DNA from: Nocardia panacis
GTDB lineage: Bacteria; Actinomycetota; Actinomycetes; Mycobacteriales; Mycobacteriaceae
Assembly (NCBI RefSeq): GCF_003598715.1
Contig: NZ_QZFU01000016.1
Coordinates: 434,001-498,000 of the forward strand
DNA length: 64,000 bases
Reading direction: 5' to 3'
A program made the position numbers and the translations under genes. The notes under the pieces are model-generated. The model had not been told where the DNA came from and ran no database searches. It saw only the letters and a list, made by a program, of their open reading frames with translations. This document shows positions 37,367 to 48,389 of the stretch, piece by piece. Every line of letters starts with the position of its first letter. The stretch's first letter is position 1.

Positions 37367-37936
37367 TCAGTTTCCCGTCACAATGACGACGACACCGGGA
37401 TTCGGATCGGAGAATCCACTGCCCTTTTGTTGGGCCACCGCACCGAGTTCATCGGCGATGGCGAGCGCAGCTTCCCGCTCACCCGGTGAAGTGCCGTAGA
37501 ACACAGTTGTTTTCGTGAGATTCTCACCCGCGTAGTTGCCGCTGGAGGCGTTGGTCCAGCCATCGGCGCTGAGCTGTACCGCTGTCTTGCCCGCCAGCCC
37601 GGCGACCATGCTGTTGTTGAGCACCCGCACCGGAATCGAATGATTCACCGACGCAGGACCACTCGACGCACTCGGCGGCAATGCCGATGCGGGCGTGGGG
37701 ATTACCGGCGGCGGACTCGGCGGCGGCGCGGGCGCGGCCACGGGGGTCGACGGCTTCGCCGGGGCGGGCGCGGCCACCGCCGAACTGCTGCTCGGCGCAC
37801 CCGTTCCGGAACTGTCGGCATCGGACTTCGACAGCGACATCGCACCCAGACCGCCGAAGACGATGGCCAGCGCGATCAACACCATGGCGAGCGCGCGCAG
37901 CGGCGGGCCGCCGGAGGGCGCATTCGGGTTGTTCAC
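37367..37936 (-). CDS. LytR C-terminal (LytR_C) domain membrane protein (Rv0431/VirR-like)
   Basis: 189 residues. One membrane anchor at about residues 14-34, then a long Pro/Ala-rich extracellular linker (residues about 40-95), then a LytR_C domain: IPVRVLNNSMVAGLAGKTAVQ, then VFYGTSPGEREAALAIADELG. In Mycobacterium the homologue affects vesicle release and wall integrity. It begins 21 bases after the DUF3263 gene in the same direction. Confidence 0.9.
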   Translation of the reverse strand: MNNPNAPSGGPPLRALAMVLIALAIVFGGLGAMSLSKSDADSSGTGAPSSSSAVAAPAPAKPSTPVAAPAPPPSPPPVIPTPASALPPSASSGPASVNHSIPVRVLNNSMVAGLAGKTAVQLSADGWTNASSGNYAGENLTKTTVFYGTSPGEREAALAIADELGAVAQQKGSGFSDPNPGVVVIVTGN

Positions 37937-37957
37937 AGTACGAACCCTAGCCGCACA

Positions 37958-38299
37958 TCACACCTGAAACCCGAGACGCCGCGCTGCCCTCGCCTTCTGT
38001 CTGCTCGCGCGGAGCCTGCGCAACCGCTTCACCAGCATCGGATCCACCGCGAGCGCCTCCTGCCGATCCACCACCGCATTCAGTACCTGGTAGTACCGGG
38101 TGGGCGACATGGAGAACAGTTCGCGAATGGCCTCCTCCTTGGCGCCCGCGTACTTCCACCACTGCCGCTCGAAGGCGAGGATCTCCTGCTCGCGCGGGCT
38201 CAGGCCCGAATCGTCGGGGGCATCGGTGACCTGTGCGGCTGCGGGGGCCGCGTTGTCCACGGGGGCGTCTTCGAGATTCCGAGCCGCTGCGCCGTCCAT
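37958..38299 (-). CDS. DUF3263 protein (Rv0430-like)
   Basis: 113 residues from the ATG at 38299, which has GAGGGAG upstream and gives the start MDGAAARN matching known homologues; longer readings are less likely. The domain contains LSPREQEILAFERQWWKYAG, then KEEAIRELFSMSPTRYYQVLNAV, then a basic C-terminus (KRLRRLRASRQKARAARRLGF). The middle resembles a sigma-factor-like helix-turn-helix. It is a small conserved actinobacterial protein of unknown function, likely DNA binding. Confidence 0.9.
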   Translation of the reverse strand: MDGAAARNLEDAPVDNAAPAAAQVTDAPDDSGLSPREQEILAFERQWWKYAGAKEEAIRELFSMSPTRYYQVLNAVVDRQEALAVDPMLVKRLRRLRASRQKARAARRLGFQV

Positions 38300-38536
38300 C
38301 TTGCTCCCTCGCCGAGTAACCACCTGACGAAAAAATGCTTGTACGTCGCGGATCATTGAACCATGGGTCAGCGACGTTGCCCGCCCCACCGCACGGCGTG
38401 TTCGGCTACCGACCGGCAGGGCGTGTTGCCGGGTGGGTGGCCGCGGATTCTATGCGACGGGACCGGAGGAGGCAGCGCAGCGTAACCACGGAGGGACCCG
38501 CGAACGCCGCAAATTCGACTCAGCGATAATTGCCCT

Positions 38537-39127
38537 ATGGCAATCCTCCCCATCGTGATCGTCGGTGACCCGGTCCTGAACACTCCGACCGAGCCGGTCA
38601 CCCAGACCCCGGAGGAACTGGCCTCGCTCATCGCCGATATGTACGAGACGATGGATGTGGCCAATGGCGTGGGGCTGGCCGCCAATCAGGTGGGGGTGTC
38701 GCTGCGGTTGTTCGTCTACGACTGCCCGGAGGTCGACGGCGACGGCACGGCCAAACGCCGCCGAGGTGCGGTGATCAATCCGGTGCTGGAGACCTCCACG
38801 ATTCCGGAGACCATGCCCGACCCGGACAATGACGAGGAGGGCTGCCTGTCGGTCCCCGGCGAGGGTTTCCCCACCGGCCGGGCCGACTGGGCCAAGGTCA
38901 CCGGCACCGACGAGCACGGCAAGCCGGTGCAGGTCGAGGGCAAGGGCTTCTTCGCCCGCATGCTCCAGCACGAGGTCGGCCACCTCGACGGCTACCTCTA
39001 CGTCGATGTGCTGGTCGGGCGCAATGCCCGCGCCGCCAAGAAGGCGATCAAGCGGAATGGCTGGGGTACACCGGGACTCACCTGGATCCCCGGCACGGTG
39101 GCCGATCCGTTCGGTCATGACGACTGA
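38537..39127 (+). CDS. def: peptide deformylase
   Basis: 196 residues. The three metal/active-site motifs are present: GVGLAANQ at 44-51, EGCLSVPG at 101-108 and QHEVGHLDG with HEVGH at 145-149. It removes the formyl group from nascent N-termini using Fe2+ or Zn2+. The actinobacterial form has a longer C-terminus, as here. Divergent from the DUF3263 gene; the next gene overlaps its last 11 bases. Confidence 0.96.
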   Translation: MAILPIVIVGDPVLNTPTEPVTQTPEELASLIADMYETMDVANGVGLAANQVGVSLRLFVYDCPEVDGDGTAKRRRGAVINPVLETSTIPETMPDPDNDEEGCLSVPGEGFPTGRADWAKVTGTDEHGKPVQVEGKGFFARMLQHEVGHLDGYLYVDVLVGRNARAAKKAIKRNGWGTPGLTWIPGTVADPFGHDD

Positions 39128-40082
39128 TCTGCCCGATATCCCGCTCGGCCGTCGGGTGGTGCTGCGCTATCTGCTGCCCGCGGGATATCCCCAATCGATG
39201 ACCGATGTGATCGGGGAACTGGTCGGCCTGGATCCGCTCACCGTGCGCGGCGCCGACGGAACGACCATCGCGGTCGCATCCGATCGGGTCGTCGCACTGA
39301 AAGCCTTGGGTCCCAGGCCCATTCGCACCGCCGAGATCCGGACGCTGGAGTCCGCCGCCGCCGACGCCTGGCCGGGCGTGGAGCACGCGTGGATCGACGG
39401 ATGGTTGGCGCGGGCGGGCCACGGTGTTACGCGGCGCGCGAATTCGGCTGTGCCGCTGGGGGGTCCGGGATCACCGACCCTCATGACCGGGGAGACCTTG
39501 GCGCGGATCGAGCAGTGGTACCTGGCGCGCGGGCTCACACCCCAACTGGTGCTGCCCGATCGCCTCGCCTCCGCACCACCCGGATGGTCGACCAACGGGG
39601 AGACCACGGTGCTCGCGGTCGACCTCGACAATGTCGTACTGCCGCAGGGGCCGTCGATGGTGCGCGTCGCCGACGCGCCCGATGCGGCCTGGTCCCAGTT
39701 GCACCGGTCGCAGGGGGAAGAGGCGGTACCGGAAGAGATTCCGGGATCGTTCGAGGTTCTCACGGCGGTGCGCGACGGTATCGCGGGCTACGCCTCGCTC
39801 GGGTTGCCCGCGCCGATCACGGTGGGCCGCGCCGCGGTGACCGGCGCCTCGGATGGGCGGCAGTGGGTCGGGTTGTCCTGTCTGGCAGTCTCCGTCGCGC
39901 ATCGCAGGCGCGGGCTCGGCACGCTGGTGTGCGCGGAACTGCTGCGCTGGGGGCAGGTGCGCGGAGCCACCCACGCCTACCTTCAGGTCGAGGCGGACAA
40001 TGCCGGGGCGTTCGCGCTGTATCGGGAGATGGGGTTCATGGAGCACCACACCTATCGGTACGCCGCACCCGGTGTCGAATAA
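39117..40082 (+). CDS. GNAT family N-acetyltransferase (Rv0428c-like)
   Basis: 321 residues from the ATG at 39117, which lies 11 bases inside def. The N-terminal 110 residues form a separate domain ([34 protein letters not shown]) seen in mycobacterial homologues. The C-terminal part has the GNAT acetyl-CoA motif [20 protein letters not shown] and the motif B segment [20 protein letters not shown]. The acceptor is unknown. Part of a def-GNAT-xthA operon. Confidence 0.92.
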   Translation: MTTDLPDIPLGRRVVLRYLLPAGYPQSMTDVIGELVGLDPLTVRGADGTTIAVASDRVVALKALGPRPIRTAEIRTLESAAADAWPGVEHAWIDGWLARAGHGVTRRANSAVPLGGPGSPTLMTGETLARIEQWYLARGLTPQLVLPDRLASAPPGWSTNGETTVLAVDLDNVVLPQGPSMVRVADAPDAAWSQLHRSQGEEAVPEEIPGSFEVLTAVRDGIAGYASLGLPAPITVGRAAVTGASDGRQWVGLSCLAVSVAHRRRGLGTLVCAELLRWGQVRGATHAYLQVEADNAGAFALYREMGFMEHHTYRYAAPGVE

Positions 40083-40103
40083 ATCTGTGCAGAGAGGCTT
40101 TTC

Positions 40104-40919
40104 GTGCGTCTGGCAACCTGGAATGTGAATTCGATCCGCACCCGGATGGATAGGGTGGCCGCCTTCTTGGACCGGCAGGACATCGATGTGCTCGCCATCC
40201 AGGAAACCAAATGCCGCGATGATCAGTTCCCGTACGAGCGTTTCGACGAACTCGGTTACGAGGTGGCGCATTTCGGCGTGAACCAGTGGAACGGCGTGGC
40301 CATCGCCTCCAGGGTGGGACTCGCCGACGTGCGGCACGCCTTCCCCGACCAGCCGGGCTTCGACAAGGACGCGAGCGAATCCCTGCTCGCCGCACCGGTG
40401 GTCGAATCCCGCGCCATCGGAGCCACCTGCGGCGATGTCCGCATCTGGAGCCTCTACGTCCCCAACGGTCGCGCCCTCGACGACCCCCACTACACCTACA
40501 AGCTGGAATGGTTGGCCGCCTTGCGCACCAACGCCGCCCAATGGCTGGCCACCGATCCCGCCGCCCGCATCGCCCTCGTCGGCGACTGGAATATCGCCCC
40601 CACCGACGACGACGTCTGGTCCCCCGCCTATTTCGCCGAGAAGACCCACACCTCCGCACCCGAACGCGCCGCGTTCAACGCCATCCTCGAGGCCGGTTTC
40701 ACCGACGTCGTCCGCCCCTTCACCCCCGGCCCCGGCGTCTATACCTACTGGGACTACACCCAGCTCAGATTCCCGCGAAAAGAGGGTATGCGCATCGATT
40801 TCACCCTCGCCTCACCAACTTTGGCCGCCCACGTCACCGACGCCCTGATCGACCGAGACGAACGCAAGGGCAAGGGCGCCAGCGACCACGCCCCGGTGAT
40901 CGTGGAAACCTCCGATTAA
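40104..40919 (+). CDS. xthA: exodeoxyribonuclease III family AP endonuclease
   Basis: 271 residues from a GTG with AGAGAGGC upstream. Endonuclease/exonuclease/phosphatase motifs are complete: TWNVNSIRTR at the start, VLAIQETKC near 33, LVGDWNIAPTDDDVW near 155, MRIDFTLAS near 230 and GASDHAPVIV at the end. It cleaves abasic sites in base-excision repair. It follows the GNAT gene by 21 bases. Confidence 0.95.
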   Translation: MRLATWNVNSIRTRMDRVAAFLDRQDIDVLAIQETKCRDDQFPYERFDELGYEVAHFGVNQWNGVAIASRVGLADVRHAFPDQPGFDKDASESLLAAPVVESRAIGATCGDVRIWSLYVPNGRALDDPHYTYKLEWLAALRTNAAQWLATDPAARIALVGDWNIAPTDDDVWSPAYFAEKTHTSAPERAAFNAILEAGFTDVVRPFTPGPGVYTYWDYTQLRFPRKEGMRIDFTLASPTLAAHVTDALIDRDERKGKGASDHAPVIVETSD

Positions 40920-41012
40920 TCGGGCAGCTCGATCGCCTCAACGGGAGCGGTGATCGCCGCGTAGGCTCACCTTCGACCGAAGGTCAGACTCGAGCTGCCG
41001 CGAGGAGCGAAG

Positions 41013-41657
41013 GTGTTCGAAGCGATCGACTGGGAGTGGTTGCGGAGTTCGATGGACGCGCCCGAGGTCACCCTCGAGGTCTACGCCGGTATTCCCGAAG
41101 ATCTCGGTCGCCGGATCGAGGTGGTGGATGGGCGGATCATCCGCTGCGAATCTCCCGGCCCGGCCCATCAAATCATTCAGCACAACCTGGTGTCGGCCTT
41201 GCGTGACGCGGTCAAGCAAATGGATGCAGGCGATCAAACCTTCCACAAGGTGGTCGGTGATATCGATATGCTCATCACCGAGGTTCCCCGGCTGCACTAT
41301 CGACGGCCCGATGTCGTCGTTTACCGCTGTATCGAATTCGATCGCGGGCGCTGGCACCGCAAACCCTATGCCACCGATTGCCTGCTGGTGATCGAGATCG
41401 TCTCGCCGGGCACGGTTATCACCGACACTCGCGACAAGCTCGCCGAGTACGCTCAAGCGCGGGTGCCCCACTATTGGATCGTCCAGATGGCGGGCAACGA
41501 CGGTCAAGCGGTATCCATCGAACGTTTCCGGCTGACCGTGTCCGGCAAGTACATTTCCGACGGCGTCGCATTGCGCGGCACCACCTTGCATGCCATCGAC
41601 ATCATCGACCCTTTCACCTCTCGCGTCACTTGGGAACAACTCGACGACGGAATCTAG
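41013..41657 (+). CDS. Uma2 family (DUF820) nuclease-fold protein
   Basis: 214 residues from a GTG with GAGGAGCGAAG upstream. The PD-(D/E)xK-like core is seen in RRPDVVVYRC, then CLLVIEIVSPGTVITDTRDKLAEYAQARVPHYWIV, the hallmark of Uma2/DUF820 proteins. These are abundant in cyanobacteria and actinobacteria; nuclease activity is assumed from the fold, and many copies are suspected to be linked to mobile DNA. No partner recognised. Confidence 0.88.
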   Translation: MFEAIDWEWLRSSMDAPEVTLEVYAGIPEDLGRRIEVVDGRIIRCESPGPAHQIIQHNLVSALRDAVKQMDAGDQTFHKVVGDIDMLITEVPRLHYRRPDVVVYRCIEFDRGRWHRKPYATDCLLVIEIVSPGTVITDTRDKLAEYAQARVPHYWIVQMAGNDGQAVSIERFRLTVSGKYISDGVALRGTTLHAIDIIDPFTSRVTWEQLDDGI

Positions 41658-41777
41658 CGCTGTCACGATATTTCATTGCAGCAGAATCGAATCCGCAGAC
41701 GCAGCGACTCCACCTCTCGATATGACCAGAGAATTCGCGTGAGGCGGAATGGGTGGGGTCGCTGATACGTTGGGGGG

Positions 41778-42398
41778 ATGGGTAGCGAGTCGGGGGTGCG
41801 GGCGCGGGCTCGGCATTTGGGGCCGGGGCGGCGGCGGCCGCAGGTGCTCGATGCGGCGCTCGAGATCGCGGTGGCGGAGGGGATCGCGGCGGTGACCATG
41901 GCGGCGGTGGCGGAGCGGATGCAGGTGACGCGGCCGGTAGTGTACGCGTGTTTCGCGGATCGGGTGGAGCTGCTGGGTGCGCTGCTCGAACGCGAGGAGA
42001 AGTACCTGATCGACGGGTTGCGCGAGGTGCTGCCCGCGCGGGATGTCGATGCCGACGAGGCGGTGTTCGTGGCGGGTTTCCGCGCGCTGCTGGTGAAATC
42101 GGCGGCCCGCCCGGCCGCGTGGCGGCTGCTGTACGGCAATCCCGATCCGGCCGTGGCGAATTCGTTCGGCCGGGGCCGCGCCTTGGCGGTGGAGCGTTGC
42201 CGCCAATTGCTGCGCCCCACGCTGCGCGCCTGGGGTATCGAGGACGCGGACCGCAAACTCCCGGCCCTGGTGGAACTCTGGGTCTCGGCGGGTGAGGGCG
42301 CGGTCCGAACGCTGCTCACTGGAGAACAGGATTGGACTCCGGAGGCGCTCGGCGCCTTCGTCGGCTCCGCTGTCTATCGCGCCCTGCGGCACGCCTGA
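41778..42398 (+). CDS. TetR family transcriptional regulator
   Basis: 206 residues. The DNA-binding domain runs RRRPQVLDAALEIAVAEGIAAVTMAAVAERMQVTRPVVYACF, a normal TetR HTH at about residues 18-62. The ligand domain is of the common TetR_C type. No operon partner: it is preceded by the Uma2 gene and faces thiC across a terminator. Its target is unknown. Confidence 0.9.
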   Translation: MGSESGVRARARHLGPGRRRPQVLDAALEIAVAEGIAAVTMAAVAERMQVTRPVVYACFADRVELLGALLEREEKYLIDGLREVLPARDVDADEAVFVAGFRALLVKSAARPAAWRLLYGNPDPAVANSFGRGRALAVERCRQLLRPTLRAWGIEDADRKLPALVELWVSAGEGAVRTLLTGEQDWTPEALGAFVGSAVYRALRHA

Positions 42399-42401
42399 AA
42401 A

Positions 42402-42433
42402 CCGGTGGCGCCGAGGGGATTCGGCGCCACCGG
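42402..42433. terminator. bidirectional terminator between the TetR gene and thiC
   Basis: A perfect 13-bp stem (CCGGTGGCGCCGA and its complement) with a six-base loop GGGGAT lies between the convergent stops at 42398 and 42439. Four A residues precede the stem on the plus strand, which give a short U-run for the thiC transcript. Confidence 0.9.
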
Positions 42434-42438
42434 GCCGA

Positions 42439-44238
<1,800 letters not shown>

Positions 44239-44386
44239 GCAGTGAAACTTCCGCGCCCGACCTTACCCGTCCCGGATTCGTTCGCGCGGGCAGATCGGGT
44301 CGACTCGACCGTCGGGCGCGGGGATCGGGCGAGTAGCGTCGCCGATGGTGTGACGAAATGCCCTGGTCGGGCTTGGTGTAGGAGGT

Positions 44387-45169
44387 GTGGTGGAGGGTTT
44401 CTATCTCCCCGAGGGCGATGGCCGGTTCCTGGCTACCGAATTGACGCGGGGGCCGTGGTCGATGGATGCGCAGCATGGCGGGCCACCCGCGGCGTTGCTG
44501 GGGCACGTATTGGAGGGGTGTGCGCCCAGGGAGGAATTTCGGATCGGTCGGGTCGCGGTGGAGATTCTGGGACCGGTCCCTTTGGCGCAGGTGCGGGTGG
44601 CTGCGCGGGTAGTGCGTCCGGGGCGAAGCGTCGAGATGCTGGAGGCGACGCTGGAGAGCGAGCGGGGGCTGGTGATGCGGGCGGTCGCTTGGCGGTTTCG
44701 GGTGGCGGAGGGGCAGGTCGAGGTGCCCCCGGCGTTCGCACCGAATGAGCGGCGGCCCGGACCAGAGCGGGAGAGTTCGGAGTTTCCGACCGCCCATGCC
44801 GTGGGATTCCACAAGGGCCTCGAATATCGGTTCGTCAGTGGATCTTTCACCGAGCCGGGGCCTGCGGTGTGTTGGATGCGATTGCGGTATCCGATTGTCG
44901 CGGGGACGACGCCGAGCCCGTGGGAGCGGGTGCTGGTGGCGGCCGATCACGGGAATGGAATCAGTTCGGTATTGGGTTGGGACAGCTATGTTTTCATCAA
45001 TACCGATCTGACCGTACAGTTGCATCGAATGCCCGAGGGCGAATGGGTGTGCCTGGACGCGGTCACACACGCGCAGCCGGAGGGGGTGGGGCTGGCCGAA
45101 TCGGCCCTCTTCGACGAGAAGGGGCCGATCGGACGCTCGACACAGACGTTGCATCTGGCGCGACGCTAG
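44387..45169 (+). CDS. acyl-CoA thioesterase family (hot-dog) protein
   Basis: 260 residues from a GTG with GGAGGT directly upstream. The double hot-dog pattern of the TesB-like/4HBT_3 family is visible: GPWSMDAQHGGPPAALLGHVLE near residues 22-45, VRVAARVVRPGRSVEMLEATL near 70-90, and FINTDLTVQLHRMPEGEWVCLDA in the second half. It should hydrolyse acyl-CoA esters; chain length is not predictable. Divergent from thiC, alone. Confidence 0.88.
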   Translation: MVEGFYLPEGDGRFLATELTRGPWSMDAQHGGPPAALLGHVLEGCAPREEFRIGRVAVEILGPVPLAQVRVAARVVRPGRSVEMLEATLESERGLVMRAVAWRFRVAEGQVEVPPAFAPNERRPGPERESSEFPTAHAVGFHKGLEYRFVSGSFTEPGPAVCWMRLRYPIVAGTTPSPWERVLVAADHGNGISSVLGWDSYVFINTDLTVQLHRMPEGEWVCLDAVTHAQPEGVGLAESALFDEKGPIGRSTQTLHLARR

Positions 45170-45403
45170 TCGCGACGCAACCTCTGACCCTGATCGCCGG
45201 ATTGGACTCGAGGGCCGAGACGCGGCCCACGCCCCCTCATCGGCGCGCGGGCCGCGTCATCGGCACAATCACTGCGAAACCTACCGTCCGGCAGCATTTT
45301 CCGCGCGGTGAGCGGGGAGGCCCGAACGTCGCGAACAGTGTGAATTCCGACATACCCGACACCGACTTGCTATCGACCGAACGATCGATGACCGCGCGCG
45401 TGC

Positions 45404-46549
45404 TCAGGCGTGATTGTGCAACTCTCCCCAGGACGGGAAAGGGTCGGGGTATTCGGCCCAAATGGCGGGTCCGGCCGCGAATTCGGCATCGGTGAGCAGC
45501 GCGTCGTCGAGAAGTCCGCGCACCCGCGCGCCGTCGAGTCTCACCCCGATGAACACGATCTCCTGTCCGGCAGGCACTTCCAGCGCGGACCACCAGGCGG
45601 CCGGTTCGAAGGTCAGGTTGGGACCGGCCTGCGACCAGATGGCGGCCAGGTCGGATCGACTGGCGAGCCAGCAGAAACCCTTGCTGCGCAACATGCCGCG
45701 CAGCTGCCCGAGGGCGTGCTCGAGCCGCTCGGGATGGAACGGTCGCTCGGCGGTATAGGTGATGCTGCGAATACCGTACTCCTCGGTTTCGGGTGTATGT
45801 CCACCCGCCAATTCCTCGGCCCAGCCATCGGTTTCGGCCGCGAGGGCCGGGTTGTAGCGGCCGGTGTCGAGCACCTGCGCGAGGTCGACGACGCCGTTGA
45901 CGGTGCGCAGCACGTGCGCGCGCGGGTTCATCCGGCGCACGGTGGCCTCCACCGTGCCCGCCGCGGTTTCGCCGACCAGATCGGTTTTGCTGATCAACAG
46001 GACATCGGCGAATTCCACCTGGTCGACCAGCAGGTCCGCGATGGTGCGGGTATCCCCTTGTCCCGCTTGCATATTCCGTTCGGCGAGCCCCTGCCCGCGC
46101 GCGATCTCGCCGAGGAAGGTCACCGTGTCGACCACCGTCACCATGGTGTCCAGTCGGGCGATATCGCCGAGTTTGAATCCGTCCTCGAATTCCCAGTCGA
46201 AGGTGGCGGCCACCGGCATGGGTTCGGAGATGCCGGTGGACTCGATGACCAACTGGTCGAAGCGGCCCGCGCGGGCGAGTTCGCCGACGGCCTCGAGGAG
46301 ATCTTCGCGCAGCGTGCAGCAGATACAGCCGTTGGTGAGTTCGACCAGCTTCTCCTCGGTGCGGTCCAGATGGCCCTGACCCGCGACGAGGGCGGCGTCG
46401 ATATTGACCTCGCTCATATCGTTGACGATCACCGCGACCCGGCGGCCGTCCCGATTGGCCAGGATGTGGTTGAGCAGCGTCGTCTTGCCCGCGCCGAGGA
46501 ATCCGGAGAGCACGGTGACGGGCAGCGGGGGGCGGGTTGTCAGAGTCAC
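45404..46549 (-). CDS. COG0523 family GTP-dependent metallochaperone (zinc type)
   Basis: 381 residues. Walker [10 protein letters not shown] at 16-24, the metal-binding CxCC motif GCICCTL with Cys75, Cys77 and Cys78, and the CobW C-terminal domain ([33 protein letters not shown]). The family moves metal into client enzymes or maintains them under metal limitation. A Zur-like box sits 8 bases upstream of the start, so this is very probably the zinc-starvation member (ZigA/YciC-like) rather than cobalamin or nitrile hydratase related. No client gene adjoins it. Confidence 0.93.
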   Translation of the reverse strand: MTLTTRPPLPVTVLSGFLGAGKTTLLNHILANRDGRRVAVIVNDMSEVNIDAALVAGQGHLDRTEEKLVELTNGCICCTLREDLLEAVGELARAGRFDQLVIESTGISEPMPVAATFDWEFEDGFKLGDIARLDTMVTVVDTVTFLGEIARGQGLAERNMQAGQGDTRTIADLLVDQVEFADVLLISKTDLVGETAAGTVEATVRRMNPRAHVLRTVNGVVDLAQVLDTGRYNPALAAETDGWAEELAGGHTPETEEYGIRSITYTAERPFHPERLEHALGQLRGMLRSKGFCWLASRSDLAAIWSQAGPNLTFEPAAWWSALEVPAGQEIVFIGVRLDGARVRGLLDDALLTDAEFAAGPAIWAEYPDPFPSWGELHNHA

Positions 46550-46556
46550 ACGCTAA

Positions 46557-46571
46557 TGATAACCATTTTCA
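46557..46571 (-). promoter_or_regulatory. Zur-like box upstream of the COG0523 gene
   Basis: On the minus strand the bases read TGAAAATGGTTATCA, a near match to the actinobacterial Zur box TGAAAATGATTTTCA (13 of 15). It lies between the ssuB stop and the GTPase start codon, in an AT-rich island unusual for this window. Zur with zinc would repress the gene. Confidence 0.8.
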
Positions 46572-46591
46572 TTTACCGGCGAGGGTCCGGG

Positions 46592-47362
46592 TCAGACCGC
46601 AGCCGACTTCACCGCCTTGGCGATCTCCCGCCGCGCGGCCAGGAATTCAGGCGAAGCACGCAGTTCGTCCGGATCGACCCCGGTCCGCGGCAGCTCGACC
46701 GGCAACTCCAACGCGATCCGGCCCGGTCGCTTGCTGAGCACCACCACCCGCGAACCCAGGAAGGCCGCCTCGTCGGCACTGTGGGTGACGAAGACCGACG
46801 TGCGCCCCGACCCGACCGGACGCAGATCCTCCTGCAGCCGTTCCCTGGTGAGCGCGTCCAATGCCGCGAACGGCTCATCGAGCAGCAGCAGCGAATGCTC
46901 GCCCGCGAGTGCGCGGGCGATGGCCACCCGCTGCTGTTGACCGCCGGAGAGCTCCCACACCCGCCGAGCGGCGGTGTCTTCGAGCCCGACTCGGCCCAGC
47001 AGTTCCGCGCGCCGCGCCGCACGCCGATCACGCGGCACCCCGGCGTATTTCAGCGCCAGATCGACATTGCCGCCGACACTGCGCCACGGGAACAGCCGCG
47101 GCTGCTGGAACACCATGCCCGCTGTGCGGCCCGGTGCGGGCGCGCTCCCGGACACCTCGATCCGCCCCTCCGTCGGCGTCTCGAACCCGGCGATCAACCG
47201 CAGCAGCGTACTCTTCCCGCAGCCGGAAGCGCCTACGAGAACCAGGAATTCACCCGCCGCGACGCTCAGATCGACCGGTCCGAGCGCCTGCACGGCACCG
47301 TACCGATGCGAAACCCGCTCGATGCGAACACCTGTCTCGGTCGCGACCTCAACCGATACCAT
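46592..47362 (-). CDS. ssuB: aliphatic sulfonate ABC transporter ATPase
   Basis: 256 residues from the ATG at 47362, 14 bases inside ssuA. Walker A GASGCGKST at about 43-51, Q-loop MVFQQPRLFPW, signature LSGGQQQRVAIARAL, Walker B LLLLDEPFAALD and switch FVTHSADEA are those of the SsuB/TauB group. Works with SsuA and SsuC; last gene of the ssuDCAB operon. Confidence 0.9.
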   Translation of the reverse strand: MVSVEVATETGVRIERVSHRYGAVQALGPVDLSVAAGEFLVLVGASGCGKSTLLRLIAGFETPTEGRIEVSGSAPAPGRTAGMVFQQPRLFPWRSVGGNVDLALKYAGVPRDRRAARRAELLGRVGLEDTAARRVWELSGGQQQRVAIARALAGEHSLLLLDEPFAALDALTRERLQEDLRPVGSGRTSVFVTHSADEAAFLGSRVVVLSKRPGRIALELPVELPRTGVDPDELRASPEFLAARREIAKAVKSAAV

Positions 47363-48389
47363 TCGGCAGCCCCCACACATAGATCGATTCCCGAATCCGC
47401 TCGACACTCGGCGCGGCCTCGATCTGCCGCTGTCCCGCTAAGAATTCCGCCGCGCTGCGCAGACTGTCCGCCAGTTGACCGACCGCACCCTCGGTCCCCA
47501 ACCATTCGCGCGAGACCAGTTGCTCCCCGGTCAGGAACACCGCCTGCCGCAACTGCTGAGCCGCATCCGCCTGCGTGGTCCCGATCTCGGCCGCCACCCT
47601 CCGCGCCGCCACCTCGGGCTGCTCGTGAATGGTGCGTAGGGCGCGCGATTGCGCCCGCCGCCAGATATCGACCACATCCGGATGCGCCTTGGCGAATTCC
47701 GTTGCGACAACACCCAAATCGAGCGTCGGCTTACCCGCAGCGGCCAATTCGCGACTGGTGAGGAGTGTCTTGCCGCCCTTGCGCAACTGATCCAGGGTGG
47801 GCAGCCAGGTGTAGACGGCATCGATATCGCCGCGCTCCCAGGCCGCCAGCGCTGCCTGCGGTTGCAGGTCGACCAGCTTTACCTCGTTGGCGCTCAATCC
47901 ATTTCGGTCCAGCGCGGCCAGCAGGCTGTAGTGTGCGGTGGAGGCGAACGCGGTGGCGATCCGCTTGCCGCGCAGCGCGAGAACCGAATCGATACCCGTA
48001 CCCTCCCGCGCCACCAGCGCCTCGTTGTCCCCGGCGACATCGAGGATGAAGGCCACCTGATACGGGATATTCAGCGGTGCGGACAGTCCGCGCGCCACCG
48101 GACTCGAACCGGCCGTGCCGAAGTCGACCTGCCCGGCCAGGAAGGCGGTGTTCACATCCGCGCCCGAATCGAACTTGATCCATTTGATGTTGTAGCCGGG
48201 CAGCTCCTGCTCCAACCACCGAGTGTTCTTGACGATCAGGTCCCCGCTGGGCAGCGTCTGATAGGCGATGCGCAGGGTCGGTTTGCTCGCATCGGCTCCG
48301 GAGTGGTCGATGGCGCATCCCGTAGCAGCGCCCGCGAGACCGATGGCCACCGCGACGGCCGCCGCGAGCGCCCGGAGGCGGCGTGTCAT
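47349..48389 (-). CDS. ssuA: aliphatic sulfonate ABC transporter substrate-binding lipoprotein
   Basis: 346 residues from the ATG at 48389, which overlaps the ssuC stop (ATGA) and has GAGAGGAAAG upstream. The signal ends in ATGC with the lipid Cys near residue 25. The mature part is a TauA/SsuA-type binding protein: LRIAYQTLPSGDLIVKNTRW, then IKFDSGADVNTAFLAGQVDFG, GLSAPLNIPYQVAF. Ligand assignment rests on the adjacent SsuD monooxygenase. Confidence 0.9.
   Translation of the reverse strand: MTRRLRALAAAVAVAIGLAGAATGCAIDHSGADASKPTLRIAYQTLPSGDLIVKNTRWLEQELPGYNIKWIKFDSGADVNTAFLAGQVDFGTAGSSPVARGLSAPLNIPYQVAFILDVAGDNEALVAREGTGIDSVLALRGKRIATAFASTAHYSLLAALDRNGLSANEVKLVDLQPQAALAAWERGDIDAVYTWLPTLDQLRKGGKTLLTSRELAAAGKPTLDLGVVATEFAKAHPDVVDIWRRAQSRALRTIHEQPEVAARRVAAEIGTTQADAAQQLRQAVFLTGEQLVSREWLGTEGAVGQLADSLRSAAEFLAGQRQIEAAPSVERIRESIYVWGLPNGIG

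Noticed and set aside
45410..47761. 783-codon plus-strand frame opposite the COG0523 gene and ssuB-ssuA
   Set aside because: It spans two unrelated operons and the Zur box; the translation has no recognisable domain and is a shadow of the minus-strand genes.
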